DNA from: Fictibacillus aquaticus
GTDB taxonomy: Bacteria > Bacillota > Bacilli > Bacillales > Fictibacillaceae
DNA length: 64,000 nucleotides
Assembly (NCBI RefSeq): GCF_002245695.1
Contig: NZ_NOII01000001.1
Span: 248,001-312,000, forward strand
Reading direction: 5' to 3'
Shown: positions 44,937-53,258 of the stretch, in pieces
How positions within the stretch are numbered: position 1 is the stretch's first letter
How the letters are laid out: each line of letters starts with the position of its first letter
Notes under the pieces: model-generated
What the model saw: only the letters and a program-made list of their open reading frames with translations
The model's database searches: none
What the model was told of the DNA's origin: nothing
Position numbers and translations under genes: made by a program

Positions 44937-46366
44937 TGTTCCAGTCCTCCGGAAATACCTTTTCTTTTCATTTCTCCCCATCCTTTTCTGCCTGTGACCG
45001 CATGGATAAGTCCCTCGCACCGCCACAATACGGTTAGAGGCCTGTACCAGATGGTTTCTGTAAGAGAGTAAATAAATAATGTAACGATATCTTTTACTGC
45101 TGGATATTTTCTCAAGCTCCATTCTTCAAGTATCACCGCTCCCATGGAAGAGATAGCACTGTATAGTATGGAAAGGAGAAAGAAAAGAATGGCCATTTCT
45201 GTATAGATTCCTCCAAGAAAAAAAGAAAGCAGCACAAAAAGATAGCCGCATAATTCGACTACTGGCCCTGCTAGCTCTATCAGCCAAAAATATGGAAGTG
45301 AGATCATGCCGATCGAACCATACTTTGGGTTTAAAAGCATCTTTTTATGAATCCATAAACTTTCAAACAAGCCCCTATGCCAGCGGCTCCTCTGTCTCCG
45401 TAAATAGGTCGCAGACTCGGGGGCTTCTGTCCAGCAAACAGGATCTGGAACGTAAACAATTTTTTTGTCTGTTTTTCTATCTTTAATCAGCCTTTGAAGC
45501 CTTACAACAAGTTCCATGTCTTCTCCGACCGTATCCCTTTTATATCCGCCGGCATCGATGACCCATTTTTTTGAAAAAACACCGAAAGCACCGGATATGA
45601 TTAAAAGCCAGTTATATCGGCTCAAGCCGATTCTGCCCATAAGGAATGCCCGCAAATATTCAATCACCTGCATAATGACAATAGGGTTTTTTGACAACCC
45701 TATTTTTTCGATTTGTCCTTCATGGATGGAGCATCCATTGGCTACCCTAATGCTTCCTCCCGAGGCAATAATCGATTCATCAGAATCTATGATCGGCTTC
45801 ATAACTTTTAAAAACGCATCTCTTTCAAGGACAGAATCTCCGTCCAGTGAGCAGAAGTAAGGATAGGTTGATACATTTAATCCTGCGTTCAAAGCATCTG
45901 CTTTGCCGCCATTGAATTTATCAACAAGCCAAAGATTTGGTGATGTGGAAGATTGATAGATCCCTTTTACTCTTTCTGTAGCAAGTTTAGTTTGAAGGGC
46001 CTTTTTTACTGGTGTCATGTGAAAATATTCAATCACGCTCTCTGCTGTCCGGTCATTAGAACCGTCATTGACAACGATAATTTCATATTCTGGATAGTTA
46101 ATGCTTAGTAGTGATCGGATGCTTCCTTTAATGCCCAGCTCTTCGTTAAATGCAGGAACGATAATTGATACAGGCTTCGTATAGCTTGAATCCATATAGT
46201 CCTCGTATTTTTCAAGATCGTCTACCTTCTCCTCACGCTTTAGCTGAAATGCAGATAAAAAGAACAATAGTCCATAAAACAAAACCACAAAAGTCATATA
46301 AATCAAGATGAACAAGCCAAATCCATATACGATGGACAGCCAAACCTCACTCAAATGCAATGTCAT
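44933..46366 (-). CDS. Processive family-2 glycosyltransferase
   Basis: A 477-residue membrane beta-glycosyltransferase of the cellulose/chitin/hyaluronan/PNAG synthase type, which builds a polysaccharide from nucleotide sugars and threads it through the membrane. Two N-terminal helices precede the GT-A domain. Motifs present are IVPAFNEE, VVNDGSND (Asp101), SLDGDS (the DxD, 175-177), VGEDMEL (catalytic base Asp283) and QRSRWHRG (QxxRW, 325-329). Several C-terminal helices follow. No PilZ domain is fused, unlike BcsA, so c-di-GMP control must come through another subunit. ATG 46366 with AAAGGGGGGAG upstream overlaps the HEAT gene by 20 bases. Confidence 0.92.
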   Translation of the reverse strand: MTLHLSEVWLSIVYGFGLFILIYMTFVVLFYGLLFFLSAFQLKREEKVDDLEKYEDYMDSSYTKPVSIIVPAFNEELGIKGSIRSLLSINYPEYEIIVVNDGSNDRTAESVIEYFHMTPVKKALQTKLATERVKGIYQSSTSPNLWLVDKFNGGKADALNAGLNVSTYPYFCSLDGDSVLERDAFLKVMKPIIDSDESIIASGGSIRVANGCSIHEGQIEKIGLSKNPIVIMQVIEYLRAFLMGRIGLSRYNWLLIISGAFGVFSKKWVIDAGGYKRDTVGEDMELVVRLQRLIKDRKTDKKIVYVPDPVCWTEAPESATYLRRQRSRWHRGLFESLWIHKKMLLNPKYGSIGMISLPYFWLIELAGPVVELCGYLFVLLSFFLGGIYTEMAILFFLLSILYSAISSMGAVILEEWSLRKYPAVKDIVTLFIYSLTETIWYRPLTVLWRCEGLIHAVTGRKGWGEMKRKGISGGLEQ

Positions 46367-47402
46367 GATTCTCCCCCCTTTCCAACCATTCAATTGCCAT
46401 ATCGCGAGCAAAAGGATCCTTACTCAAAGTGCTTACTTGACGGAGTCTGTCCTTTCCTTCTGAATAAGACAAATATGATTGAGCAGACTGAGACCGGACA
46501 AGCCAGCTAGTGTCTTCTATTAGTTCGTCCAGCATGTCAAGACCGCCGTGGATGCGGGTCTTACCGATCACTTTAGCCGCCATCATCCGCTCTTCCCATT
46601 GAGGGGATCGTGCAAATTGTTGTAGAGAAGAAGTATCTGATAAATAGCTGATTTCTCCAATCGCCTTCATGGCTCTTATGCGAATCTCAAATGTGCTAGA
46701 AGTAAGCAATTGTTCAAGAAAAAAAAGGTTATCTAAGTCTTTCCGGATACCGATCATATCGATTAAACCAAGCTGAAGGTTCAGCGGATAGTCTGCAAAA
46801 TGAATGGTGTTTTCTCGGAAAAATTCTTCATCCATCCGGTTCAAAACACTTCTGAACTCCAATATTGAAAAAGAAAGCTGACTATTTTTCAAAAATGTGT
46901 GAATGTCTTGATCACTGCTGTTTGCAAGGCAGCGAAAAATGATCAGCTTCTCCTCTTTCGTTACTTTTTCATCGTGAAGCATCTGTTTTAAAATGTGCTT
47001 TAATGAATGCATTTGAAAACTGTCAATCTTGTAAAGCACGTTGATTCGTTTGCTAAATCGTTTATTTTGCAAATCTCGTTTAAACTGCCTATTAAAAATT
47101 TCATCTGCAAGAACAGTGATCCGTCTTTTTGTCTCGCCTTGCACTACTGCTGAATACTCACTTAAACTTCTTTCCAGTGCGGCAGACTGAACAGAATTTT
47201 GTGGGATTAAAAGATGAGATTCAGTTTGATAATGCAAATATTGATATAAAGGTCCATTGATCCTTACCTTATACTCATTAATGCGTTTCTCAAGAGCCAT
47301 CTCCATCATCTTTTTTATTACCAAATATATAAACATAATGGTCAAAGTCGAGATTAATAGAATAGAAGTAATGGCAAGAACCATAATTTCTAATGAAAAC
47401 AT
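46347..47402 (-). CDS. Membrane-anchored HEAT-repeat protein
   Basis: A 351-residue protein with one N-terminal helix (MVLAITSILLISTLTIMFIY) and a cytoplasmic alpha-solenoid. The C-terminal half shows HEAT-type units: FEIRIRAMKAIGEIS, WEERMMAAKVIGKTR and SWLVRSQSAQSYLSY, each about 30 residues apart. HEAT solenoids are protein-docking surfaces. Between a GGDEF regulator and a synthase, the likely job is to couple c-di-GMP or phosphorylation state to the glycosyltransferase. Its ATG shares a base with the upstream stop (TAATG), so it is translationally coupled. No catalytic motif is visible. Confidence 0.82.
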   Translation of the reverse strand: MFSLEIMVLAITSILLISTLTIMFIYLVIKKMMEMALEKRINEYKVRINGPLYQYLHYQTESHLLIPQNSVQSAALERSLSEYSAVVQGETKRRITVLADEIFNRQFKRDLQNKRFSKRINVLYKIDSFQMHSLKHILKQMLHDEKVTKEEKLIIFRCLANSSDQDIHTFLKNSQLSFSILEFRSVLNRMDEEFFRENTIHFADYPLNLQLGLIDMIGIRKDLDNLFFLEQLLTSSTFEIRIRAMKAIGEISYLSDTSSLQQFARSPQWEERMMAAKVIGKTRIHGGLDMLDELIEDTSWLVRSQSAQSYLSYSEGKDRLRQVSTLSKDPFARDMAIEWLERGENHDIAFE

Positions 47403-48997
47403 TATCTCATCCTCTGAAGAAGAATTTTAATTCTCGCTTCAAGCTCTCGGATGCTGAAAGGCTTTGTCATATAATCATCAGCACCTAAACTAAGTGCCCT
47501 GACAATATCTGACTCAGCTTTTCTTCCTGTCAGCATGAGCACTGTATAGCGTGTGCTGTCCCGGTAGCTTCGCAGCTTTTGCAATACTTCTGTACCATCC
47601 ATTTTAGGCAGTACGCCGTCAAGTATGATGAGATATTGATCTGCAGTATCATGCCAATGATCATGAAAGAAAACTAGACCGTTTTCAAAAGCTTTCACAT
47701 CAAGGTCATACTGATCTACCTCTAAGCTGCTCATGAAATTTTGGAGCATCTTCCTCATCACATCAGAGTCATCTATGAGGGCGACCTTTAATTTCCTCTT
47801 CTTATCCAGCTGTTCGAAAGCCACCTCAAATCTGGCTCTCCCTTTCTCTTTTGCTGAATAAAGTGCACTATCTGCTTTTTTTAGTGCATCTTCTAATCTC
47901 ACTGAACCATCTGTTTCGTATATGCCGGCTGAGAACGTAACAAAAAATGTTTCTTCATCACAGCTGAATAAAGATTCAGAAAAATGCTGCAGCAGGCTTC
48001 CTATTATTTTTTCAGCAGCACCGGCTTTTGTATAAGGAAGAATGAGAATGAATTCTTCACCTCCGAACCGGATGATAACATCCTGAGAAGACAGCTCATT
48101 CTTAAGCATAGATGCAAATTCTTTTAACACTTTGTCGCCTGTTAAATGGCCATATGTATCATTGATTTTCTTAAAATGATCTAAATCTATCATAATAAGT
48201 GAAAAAAACGCATGGTTTCTAACATGCTCTAAACAGATTCTCTGATATACATCAAGCAGAAACTTTCGATTGTACACTGTTGTGAGCTCATCCTTTAAAA
48301 GCGACTCATTGAACTGTTTTCTCTTCTTCAACTGCCTGCTGATCCGTACAAATAATTCATCTATCTCAACTGGTTTAACAATAAAATCATCAGCACCTAG
48401 CTGATAGCTCTTCATGCGTTCAAGCTTTTCATTGCTGGAACTCAATATAATGAAAGGGACAAGCTGGCTGCTCAGTGAGTCCTGAACTTGAGTAATAAAT
48501 TCCATGGCATAGCTGTTATTAGCTATTACACAATCAGGGTGTAAATCGTAAAACAAAGAGAATGCTTTATCTATTGTAGAAGTGACGATTACTGCCCAAC
48601 CCTCTTTTTCAAGTTCTGCTTTTAAATAAATAAGGAAAGAAACGTCTTCATCTATGATTAAAATCAATGGTTGATCATCAGCGATATCGAACGAATCCCC
48701 GTTTTTATCAGCTTTCATATTCTTTTGAAGAAGCGTATGGATGGGAGATAGAAATTCATAAAGCTTGCTTGTTTCCCAAAATTCGCTCTCTCTGTCTGTT
48801 GATAATAATTTAATCAGCTTAGCAGAACACTCGGAAAGCTCTGGCATGTTTATTGTTCCAGCTGTCCCAAACAAGGTATGCAAAAATTTATAAACATCGC
48901 TAGAGTGTACAGGCTTATCGGATTCTTTCCAGATAGCAAGCTGTCCTGACGTTTTTTCAGCAAGCAATAATTGATAATGGTTTTTCTTTTTGTTCAT
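47402..48997 (-). CDS. HPt-REC-GGDEF-REC diguanylate cyclase
   Basis: A 531-residue soluble multi-domain regulator and first gene of the operon. An HPt-like domain has His40 in YKFLHTLFGTAGT. Receiver 1 (about 110-225) keeps the acidic pocket IIDED and Lys208, but has Asn160 where the phospho-Asp should be (CVIANNSY), so it is probably a pseudo-receiver. The GGDEF domain (about 235-395) has an intact active site RFGGEEF (312-316) and IDLDHFKKIND. The inhibitory RxxD site is altered to SSQD, so product inhibition is likely lost. Receiver 2 has Asp460 (IILDGVLPKMDG) and Lys512. It would make c-di-GMP under phosphorelay control. ATG has AGGAG seven bases upstream. Confidence 0.9.
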   Translation of the reverse strand: MNKKKNHYQLLLAEKTSGQLAIWKESDKPVHSSDVYKFLHTLFGTAGTINMPELSECSAKLIKLLSTDRESEFWETSKLYEFLSPIHTLLQKNMKADKNGDSFDIADDQPLILIIDEDVSFLIYLKAELEKEGWAVIVTSTIDKAFSLFYDLHPDCVIANNSYAMEFITQVQDSLSSQLVPFIILSSSNEKLERMKSYQLGADDFIVKPVEIDELFVRISRQLKKRKQFNESLLKDELTTVYNRKFLLDVYQRICLEHVRNHAFFSLIMIDLDHFKKINDTYGHLTGDKVLKEFASMLKNELSSQDVIIRFGGEEFILILPYTKAGAAEKIIGSLLQHFSESLFSCDEETFFVTFSAGIYETDGSVRLEDALKKADSALYSAKEKGRARFEVAFEQLDKKRKLKVALIDDSDVMRKMLQNFMSSLEVDQYDLDVKAFENGLVFFHDHWHDTADQYLIILDGVLPKMDGTEVLQKLRSYRDSTRYTVLMLTGRKAESDIVRALSLGADDYMTKPFSIRELEARIKILLQRMR

Positions 48998-49169
48998 TTG
49001 TAAACTCCTGTCGTAAGCTGTCTGAATTTGCCTTTAACTTAATAGTAATTCCTATTCCGAACTTTGCAATATCTTTAGTACAAAAATCATAAATTACTCA
49101 TTTTCAATTGTTTTATATCCTTCAAAAATAAGGCAGGCTTTAATAAAACCGTATAATATAAGATTCCAT

Positions 49170-49208
49170 AAAAAAAGAGCACATTTTCATGTCAATGAAA
49201 AATTGCTC
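49170..49208 (-). terminator. Terminator-like hairpin in the polysaccharide operon leader
   Basis: Fourteen-base arms (GAGCACATTTTCAT and ATGAAAAATTGCTC) with a GTCA loop. Read on the minus strand they run into seven T. No minus-strand gene lies upstream of it, so it would stop transcripts that start between about 49210 and 49420 before they reach the GGDEF gene. Leader attenuation or a short antisense/sRNA is possible. Confidence 0.55.
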
Positions 49209-49327
49209 CCGATTCCGATTCAAATGAAATAGTTTATCTTTATACGATGAAAATAGCTTAATAGATAGATATTTCACCGATTTATGATATTTCGTTTAGT
49301 AAATTTTAACCTTTTTAATTATTTAAG

Positions 49328-49354
49328 TGAATAAACGATTAATAAAGACGATAT
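49328..49354 (+). promoter_or_regulatory. Possible sigma-D promoter for cheW-mcp
   Basis: TGAA, a 15-base spacer and GACGATAT resemble the Bacillus motility promoter (TAAA-N15-GCCGATAT), with one mismatch in each box. It lies about 75 bases before cheW, and chemotaxis genes in this group are commonly sigma-D dependent. Confidence 0.4.
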
Positions 49355-49361
49355 CACTATC

Positions 49362-49402
49362 GGATAGGAAATTAGACTTACTTTAACATTTGTTTTCTAT
49401 CC
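49362..49402 (+). promoter_or_regulatory. Inverted repeat in the cheW leader
   Basis: GGATAGGAAA and TTTTCTATCC (one mismatch) flank 21 bases just downstream of the predicted start of transcription and 17 bases before the ribosome site. It could be a 5' hairpin or an operator. Confidence 0.35.
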
Positions 49403-49429
49403 TAAAATCAGGAAAAAAGGGTGATGAAA

Positions 49430-49939
49430 TTGAAAGATGCTTTTGACGAGTTTAAAGCTGTCGCTTTTAAAATCGGCAGTGAGGAATATGCCTTCCATAT
49501 TGAACAAGTTATCTCGATTGAAAAGCCTCAACCTATTACCGCGGTTCCCGGCATGCCTGAACATGTATTGGGAATCATCAATTTACGAGGGAACATTACA
49601 CCCATCATCAACCTTTCATCCATATTTTTTTCCGGATCTTCATCTCCAAACAGCCTTTCTCAGCGATACATTGTTGTTAAATACTCCGAAAAGCCAATAG
49701 GGCTCGTCGTAGATGAAGCGACAGATGTATTAGATATACCGGTAGATACCATCCAGAAAGACACCCTCTCTGATCAACATTCAAATCCCTATTTAATCGG
49801 TATTTCAAATCTAGGTAAACGCCTTCTTATTCTTATTGATGTCAATCAATTACTTTCCTCATTATCACCTATGCTCCACGATTTTTCTGAAAATAAAATT
49901 TTAGGGAGTGTAGAACATGAAACTCAATATTCGAACTAA
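49430..49939 (+). CDS. CheW-like chemotaxis coupling protein
   Basis: A 169-residue CheW-domain protein linking chemoreceptors to a CheA kinase. Visible family stretches are [40 protein letters not shown] and [17 protein letters not shown]. The C terminus extends about 20 residues beyond the domain. The likely start is TTG 49430, eight bases from AAAGGG; ATG 49424 and GTG 49421 are too close to that site. No cheA is present, so it must use one encoded elsewhere. The stop overlaps the start of the receptor gene by 23 bases, giving a cheW-mcp pair. Confidence 0.9.
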   Translation: MKDAFDEFKAVAFKIGSEEYAFHIEQVISIEKPQPITAVPGMPEHVLGIINLRGNITPIINLSSIFFSGSSSPNSLSQRYIVVKYSEKPIGLVVDEATDVLDIPVDTIQKDTLSDQHSNPYLIGISNLGKRLLILIDVNQLLSSLSPMLHDFSENKILGSVEHETQYSN

Positions 49940-51617
49940 ACTTGTCTCAAGCTTTTCTGTCGTTTTGGCCTTATTAATCACAATCAGTGCTGTTTCTTAC
50001 TTGAGCATGGGAAGAATGGGAGATAAAGCTGAAGAGATAGATGAAATATGGACACCAAGCTTAGTTTATCTTGGTGTAATGAACGGAAATAATTCCGACA
50101 TTCAGCGCATCCTTTTAAAGCTGATACTGACTGAAGAAGCTTCTGAAGAAACAAGGTTAGATAGTCGTATTACAGAGACGGTAACCGAACTAATGAAGAA
50201 CAAAGAAGCATACTACAAATTAATACAGTCTGATAATGAACGGCAAATTTATGAAGCCTTCAACCGGGACATTCTCGCTTACATAGAAGGTGTACCTCCC
50301 GTTCTGCAAGCCAAGCAGGAAGATAATATTACTCTCGCCAACAAACGCCAGCTCGAACTCCATCCTCTTTGGGAAAAAGCAAATGATAATTTAGGAAAAC
50401 TTATTACAATTAATCAAAAAGGTGCTGCTGCTGCGGCACAGGATTCCGTTGACATTTATCACTCTTCTTCCTTATTGGTCATTGTCGTTTCCATTTTTTC
50501 TGTATTGTTAGGAATTGGTGTCGCCCTTTACATTTCAAACTTGATCTCAAAACCCCTTCTTCAAATATCGCAGTCAGCACTTGCCATTTCAGAGGGCGAT
50601 TTAACAGGCGATGTTATCACAGTGAAAAATCGAGACGAAATTGGAAGTTTGGCGGATTCGTTTAATTTGATGAAACAAAACTTAATTCAGCTTCTTTCTC
50701 AGATCAAAAATAGTTCTGAGCTGGTGGCTGCAAGTTCTGAAGAACTTCTCGCGAGTGCTGAACAAAACAGCCAGGCAACACAGATGATCGCTGGAAGCAT
50801 TCAGGAAGTGGCAAGCGGGTCAGATACACAGGTAAAAAGTGTGGATCAAAGTGCAGTTGTTATAAATGAAATGAGTGCTGGAGTACAGCAAATAGCATCT
50901 AGTGCACAAACCGTTTCCTTAACTTCAAATGAATCTCTTACTCTTGCTAAAGAAGGCAACCAATCGATGGAAGAGATGGCAAAACAGATGGAGACGATCA
51001 ACCAATCTATTCAGCAGGCTGGACAAGCGATTAAAAGCCTTGGTAAACGTTCACTTGAAATTGATCAAATCGTTGAAGTGATTACCGGGATCTCTTCTCA
51101 AACGAATCTCTTAGCGTTAAATGCAGCGATTGAGGCGGCTCGTGCTGGTGAACACGGAAGAGGATTTGCTGTAGTAGCTGACGAGGTACGGAAGCTTGCT
51201 GAACAATCTGCAAGTTCCGCTCAGCAAATCAGCCAGCTAATCAGTTCCATCCAGTTGGACACGAATGAAGCGGTGCAGTCAATGGAGCTGGGAAACAAGG
51301 AACTCAGCCTAGGAATAAAGCTTGCCGAGTTCTCAGGAGAGTCATTCAGGAAGATACTTTCTTCAATAGAAACTGTTTCGCAGCAGGTGCATGAGATTTC
51401 TTCATCGTCTGAGCAGATTGCTGCAGGAACAGAACAAGTAGTTAAATCTATTGATCATGTATCTCAGCTTGCACTCACTTCTTCATCTGGTGCCCAAAAT
51501 GTTTCTGCAGCAACAGAAGAACAGCTCGCATCGATGGAGGAAATAGCTTCTTCCGCGAACTCTCTCTCCATGATGGCAGAAGAAATGCAAGAAGCGGCAG
51601 GGCAATTCAAGGTTTAA
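49917..51617 (+). CDS. Methyl-accepting chemotaxis protein
   Basis: A 566-residue transmembrane chemoreceptor. Helix 1 is at about residues 8-28. An extracellular four-helix-bundle sensor domain spans about 30-185, helix 2 about 186-208 and HAMP 209-262. A long signalling coiled coil follows, with the hairpin tip [20 protein letters not shown] and [20 protein letters not shown]. Gln/Glu methylation-type sites are in the flanking helices. It signals via CheW/CheA to the flagellar motor or to another output. AGGGAG lies nine bases before ATG. The ligand is unknown. Confidence 0.93.
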   Translation: MKLNIRTKLVSSFSVVLALLITISAVSYLSMGRMGDKAEEIDEIWTPSLVYLGVMNGNNSDIQRILLKLILTEEASEETRLDSRITETVTELMKNKEAYYKLIQSDNERQIYEAFNRDILAYIEGVPPVLQAKQEDNITLANKRQLELHPLWEKANDNLGKLITINQKGAAAAAQDSVDIYHSSSLLVIVVSIFSVLLGIGVALYISNLISKPLLQISQSALAISEGDLTGDVITVKNRDEIGSLADSFNLMKQNLIQLLSQIKNSSELVAASSEELLASAEQNSQATQMIAGSIQEVASGSDTQVKSVDQSAVVINEMSAGVQQIASSAQTVSLTSNESLTLAKEGNQSMEEMAKQMETINQSIQQAGQAIKSLGKRSLEIDQIVEVITGISSQTNLLALNAAIEAARAGEHGRGFAVVADEVRKLAEQSASSAQQISQLISSIQLDTNEAVQSMELGNKELSLGIKLAEFSGESFRKILSSIETVSQQVHEISSSSEQIAAGTEQVVKSIDHVSQLALTSSSGAQNVSAATEEQLASMEEIASSANSLSMMAEEMQEAAGQFKV

Positions 51618-51757
51618 AAAATTGTATTGAAATTTCCTATGTGGGAATGTGTCCCGTTATTGGAGATAATCTCACCCCGCGCCACAAATCGTTTACCATG
51701 CATACAACGGAAAAACAAGGGCTGGAAAAGGTCATTTTTTTAAAAATGAGGTGAAAC
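51618..51757 (+). promoter_or_regulatory. 140-base leader of the EAL gene
   Basis: The gap between mcp and the GGDEF-EAL gene holds small hairpins (GGGA-ATGTG-TCCC and GAGATAATCTC) and no T-run terminator. It may contain a promoter or RNA structure; no known riboswitch core was recognised. A 34-codon open frame here lacks a ribosome site. Confidence 0.3.
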
Positions 51758-53173
51758 ATGAATAAAAAACAGACTGTTCAGCTTCCTGCTATTATTCCTG
51801 CACAATCAACAGAAGTGCATCTGAGCATGTATGCACTGTACCTTCAAATTAAAAAGCTTGAAAGCAAGCTTGATTATTTAGCCTTTTATGATGAGATCAC
51901 CCTTCTGCCAAATCACAAATATTTTAAGAAAGAACTTACCTTTGCCTTAATTAACGCTGAAAGAAACCACCAAAAGCTTGCTGTCGTTAAGATTGGCATC
52001 GACCGATTTAAAATTATTAACGACACATTAGGATTCTTGCATGGAGATTCGCTTTTAAAAGAAACAGCCCATCGTCTGTTGTCTCTCAAATATTCAGCTA
52101 AATCCATTTCAAGGATGAACGGAGATGAGTTTCTCTTATATTTAGAAGATGCTGATGATCTCGCTATTGAAGAATTTTGTAAAAGGATTATGAATCTGTT
52201 CAAACTTCCCTTTTCTATTGATGGACATGAGCTGTTTGTGAGTGTGAGCATCGGGGCAAGTGTTTATCCTTATGCAGGGCATAACGTGCATAATTTAATA
52301 AAGACTGCAGATATTGCTATGAGCCGAGTGAAGGAAGAAGGTAAAAACAATTATAAAATCTATCATGGCATGCTGAATAAATTTTCAGGACAGCAGCTGA
52401 CATTCGAAAATGAGTTGCGTCATGCACTTGATAGAAACGAATTCTCTCTTGTTTACCAGCCGCAATGGTCGGTTCACGAAAATGAGGTGGTCGGTGTTGA
52501 AGCATTGCTCCGATGGAAGCACCCTAAATTAGGCTATATTTCACCAGCAGACTTTATTCCCCTTGCTGAGAAGCTTGGTTTGATCATTTCAATTGGAGAA
52601 TGGGTACTGCACGAAGCTTGCCGGCAAAATAAAGAATGGCAGGATGCTGGTTTGCCGCCATTTCGCTGCTCTGTTAATGTTTCAATTGCGCAGCTCCTTC
52701 ATACACAGTTCACCCAAACCCTGACGAGAGTATTGAAAAAAACAAAGCTTGATCCATGTTATCTTGAATTGGAAATCACTGAAAGCATCGCTATCGTTAA
52801 GGAAGATTATATATTGAAAATACTAAATAATATTAAACAGATGGGCATGTACATTGCTATTGATGATTTTGGAACAGGCTATTCATCGCTAAAATATATT
52901 ACTCAATTTCCTATTAACCGGATAAAAATCGATCAGTCATTCATACATGACCACACAACTGTCAATCAGGCGATTATCAAAGCCATCATCACGATGGCAC
53001 ACAGCATGAATTTAAACGTACTTGCAGAAGGAGTTGAAACAAAGGAACAGCTTGAGTTTCTTGCATCCCAAGGCTGTAATGAAATTCAGGGATATTATAT
53101 TTGCCATCCGCTCCCTCACGATCAAGCAGGAAAGCTATTGCAAAATTTTTCTCCTTTTACACATTATATGTAA
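51758..53173 (+). CDS. c-di-GMP phosphodiesterase with degenerate GGDEF and intact EAL
   Basis: A 471-residue cytosolic protein. The GGDEF domain (about residues 40-200) has the active loop changed to RMNGDEF, so cyclase activity is doubtful; it may bind GTP as a regulator. The EAL domain (about 215-465) keeps the catalytic set: VEALLRWKHP, VNVSIAQL, LELEITES, AIDDFGTGYSSL, RIKIDQSFI and VLAEGVET. It should hydrolyse c-di-GMP to pGpG. No membrane or sensor domain is present. GAGGTGAAAC precedes ATG. Lying opposite the diguanylate cyclase operon, it is the natural antagonist. Confidence 0.92.
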   Translation: MNKKQTVQLPAIIPAQSTEVHLSMYALYLQIKKLESKLDYLAFYDEITLLPNHKYFKKELTFALINAERNHQKLAVVKIGIDRFKIINDTLGFLHGDSLLKETAHRLLSLKYSAKSISRMNGDEFLLYLEDADDLAIEEFCKRIMNLFKLPFSIDGHELFVSVSIGASVYPYAGHNVHNLIKTADIAMSRVKEEGKNNYKIYHGMLNKFSGQQLTFENELRHALDRNEFSLVYQPQWSVHENEVVGVEALLRWKHPKLGYISPADFIPLAEKLGLIISIGEWVLHEACRQNKEWQDAGLPPFRCSVNVSIAQLLHTQFTQTLTRVLKKTKLDPCYLELEITESIAIVKEDYILKILNNIKQMGMYIAIDDFGTGYSSLKYITQFPINRIKIDQSFIHDHTTVNQAIIKAIITMAHSMNLNVLAEGVETKEQLEFLASQGCNEIQGYYICHPLPHDQAGKLLQNFSPFTHYM

Positions 53174-53258
53174 ATCATATAATCAGCATAATAACCGCGC
53201 ATATATCTCTTACCTATCACACTATATATTCAGCAATAATTTATCAAAGGAGCGCATT

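Larger units (their letters stand above)
48998..49429. promoter_or_regulatory. Divergent control region of the polysaccharide and chemotaxis operons
   Basis: A 432-base AT-rich region between two divergent signalling operons. It contains a sigma-D-like promoter toward cheW, an inverted repeat in the cheW leader, and a terminator-shaped hairpin on the minus strand 172 bases before the GGDEF gene (each listed separately). I see no known riboswitch core for c-di-GMP and no ORF with a ribosome site. Confidence 0.55.

Noticed and set aside
48998-49429. c-di-GMP riboswitch in the divergent control region
   Set aside because: No GEMM-I or GEMM-II conserved core could be recognised on either strand.
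51618-51757. Riboswitch or 34-codon ORF before the EAL gene
   Set aside because: The ORF lacks a ribosome site and the hairpins are too small and generic to claim a known aptamer.
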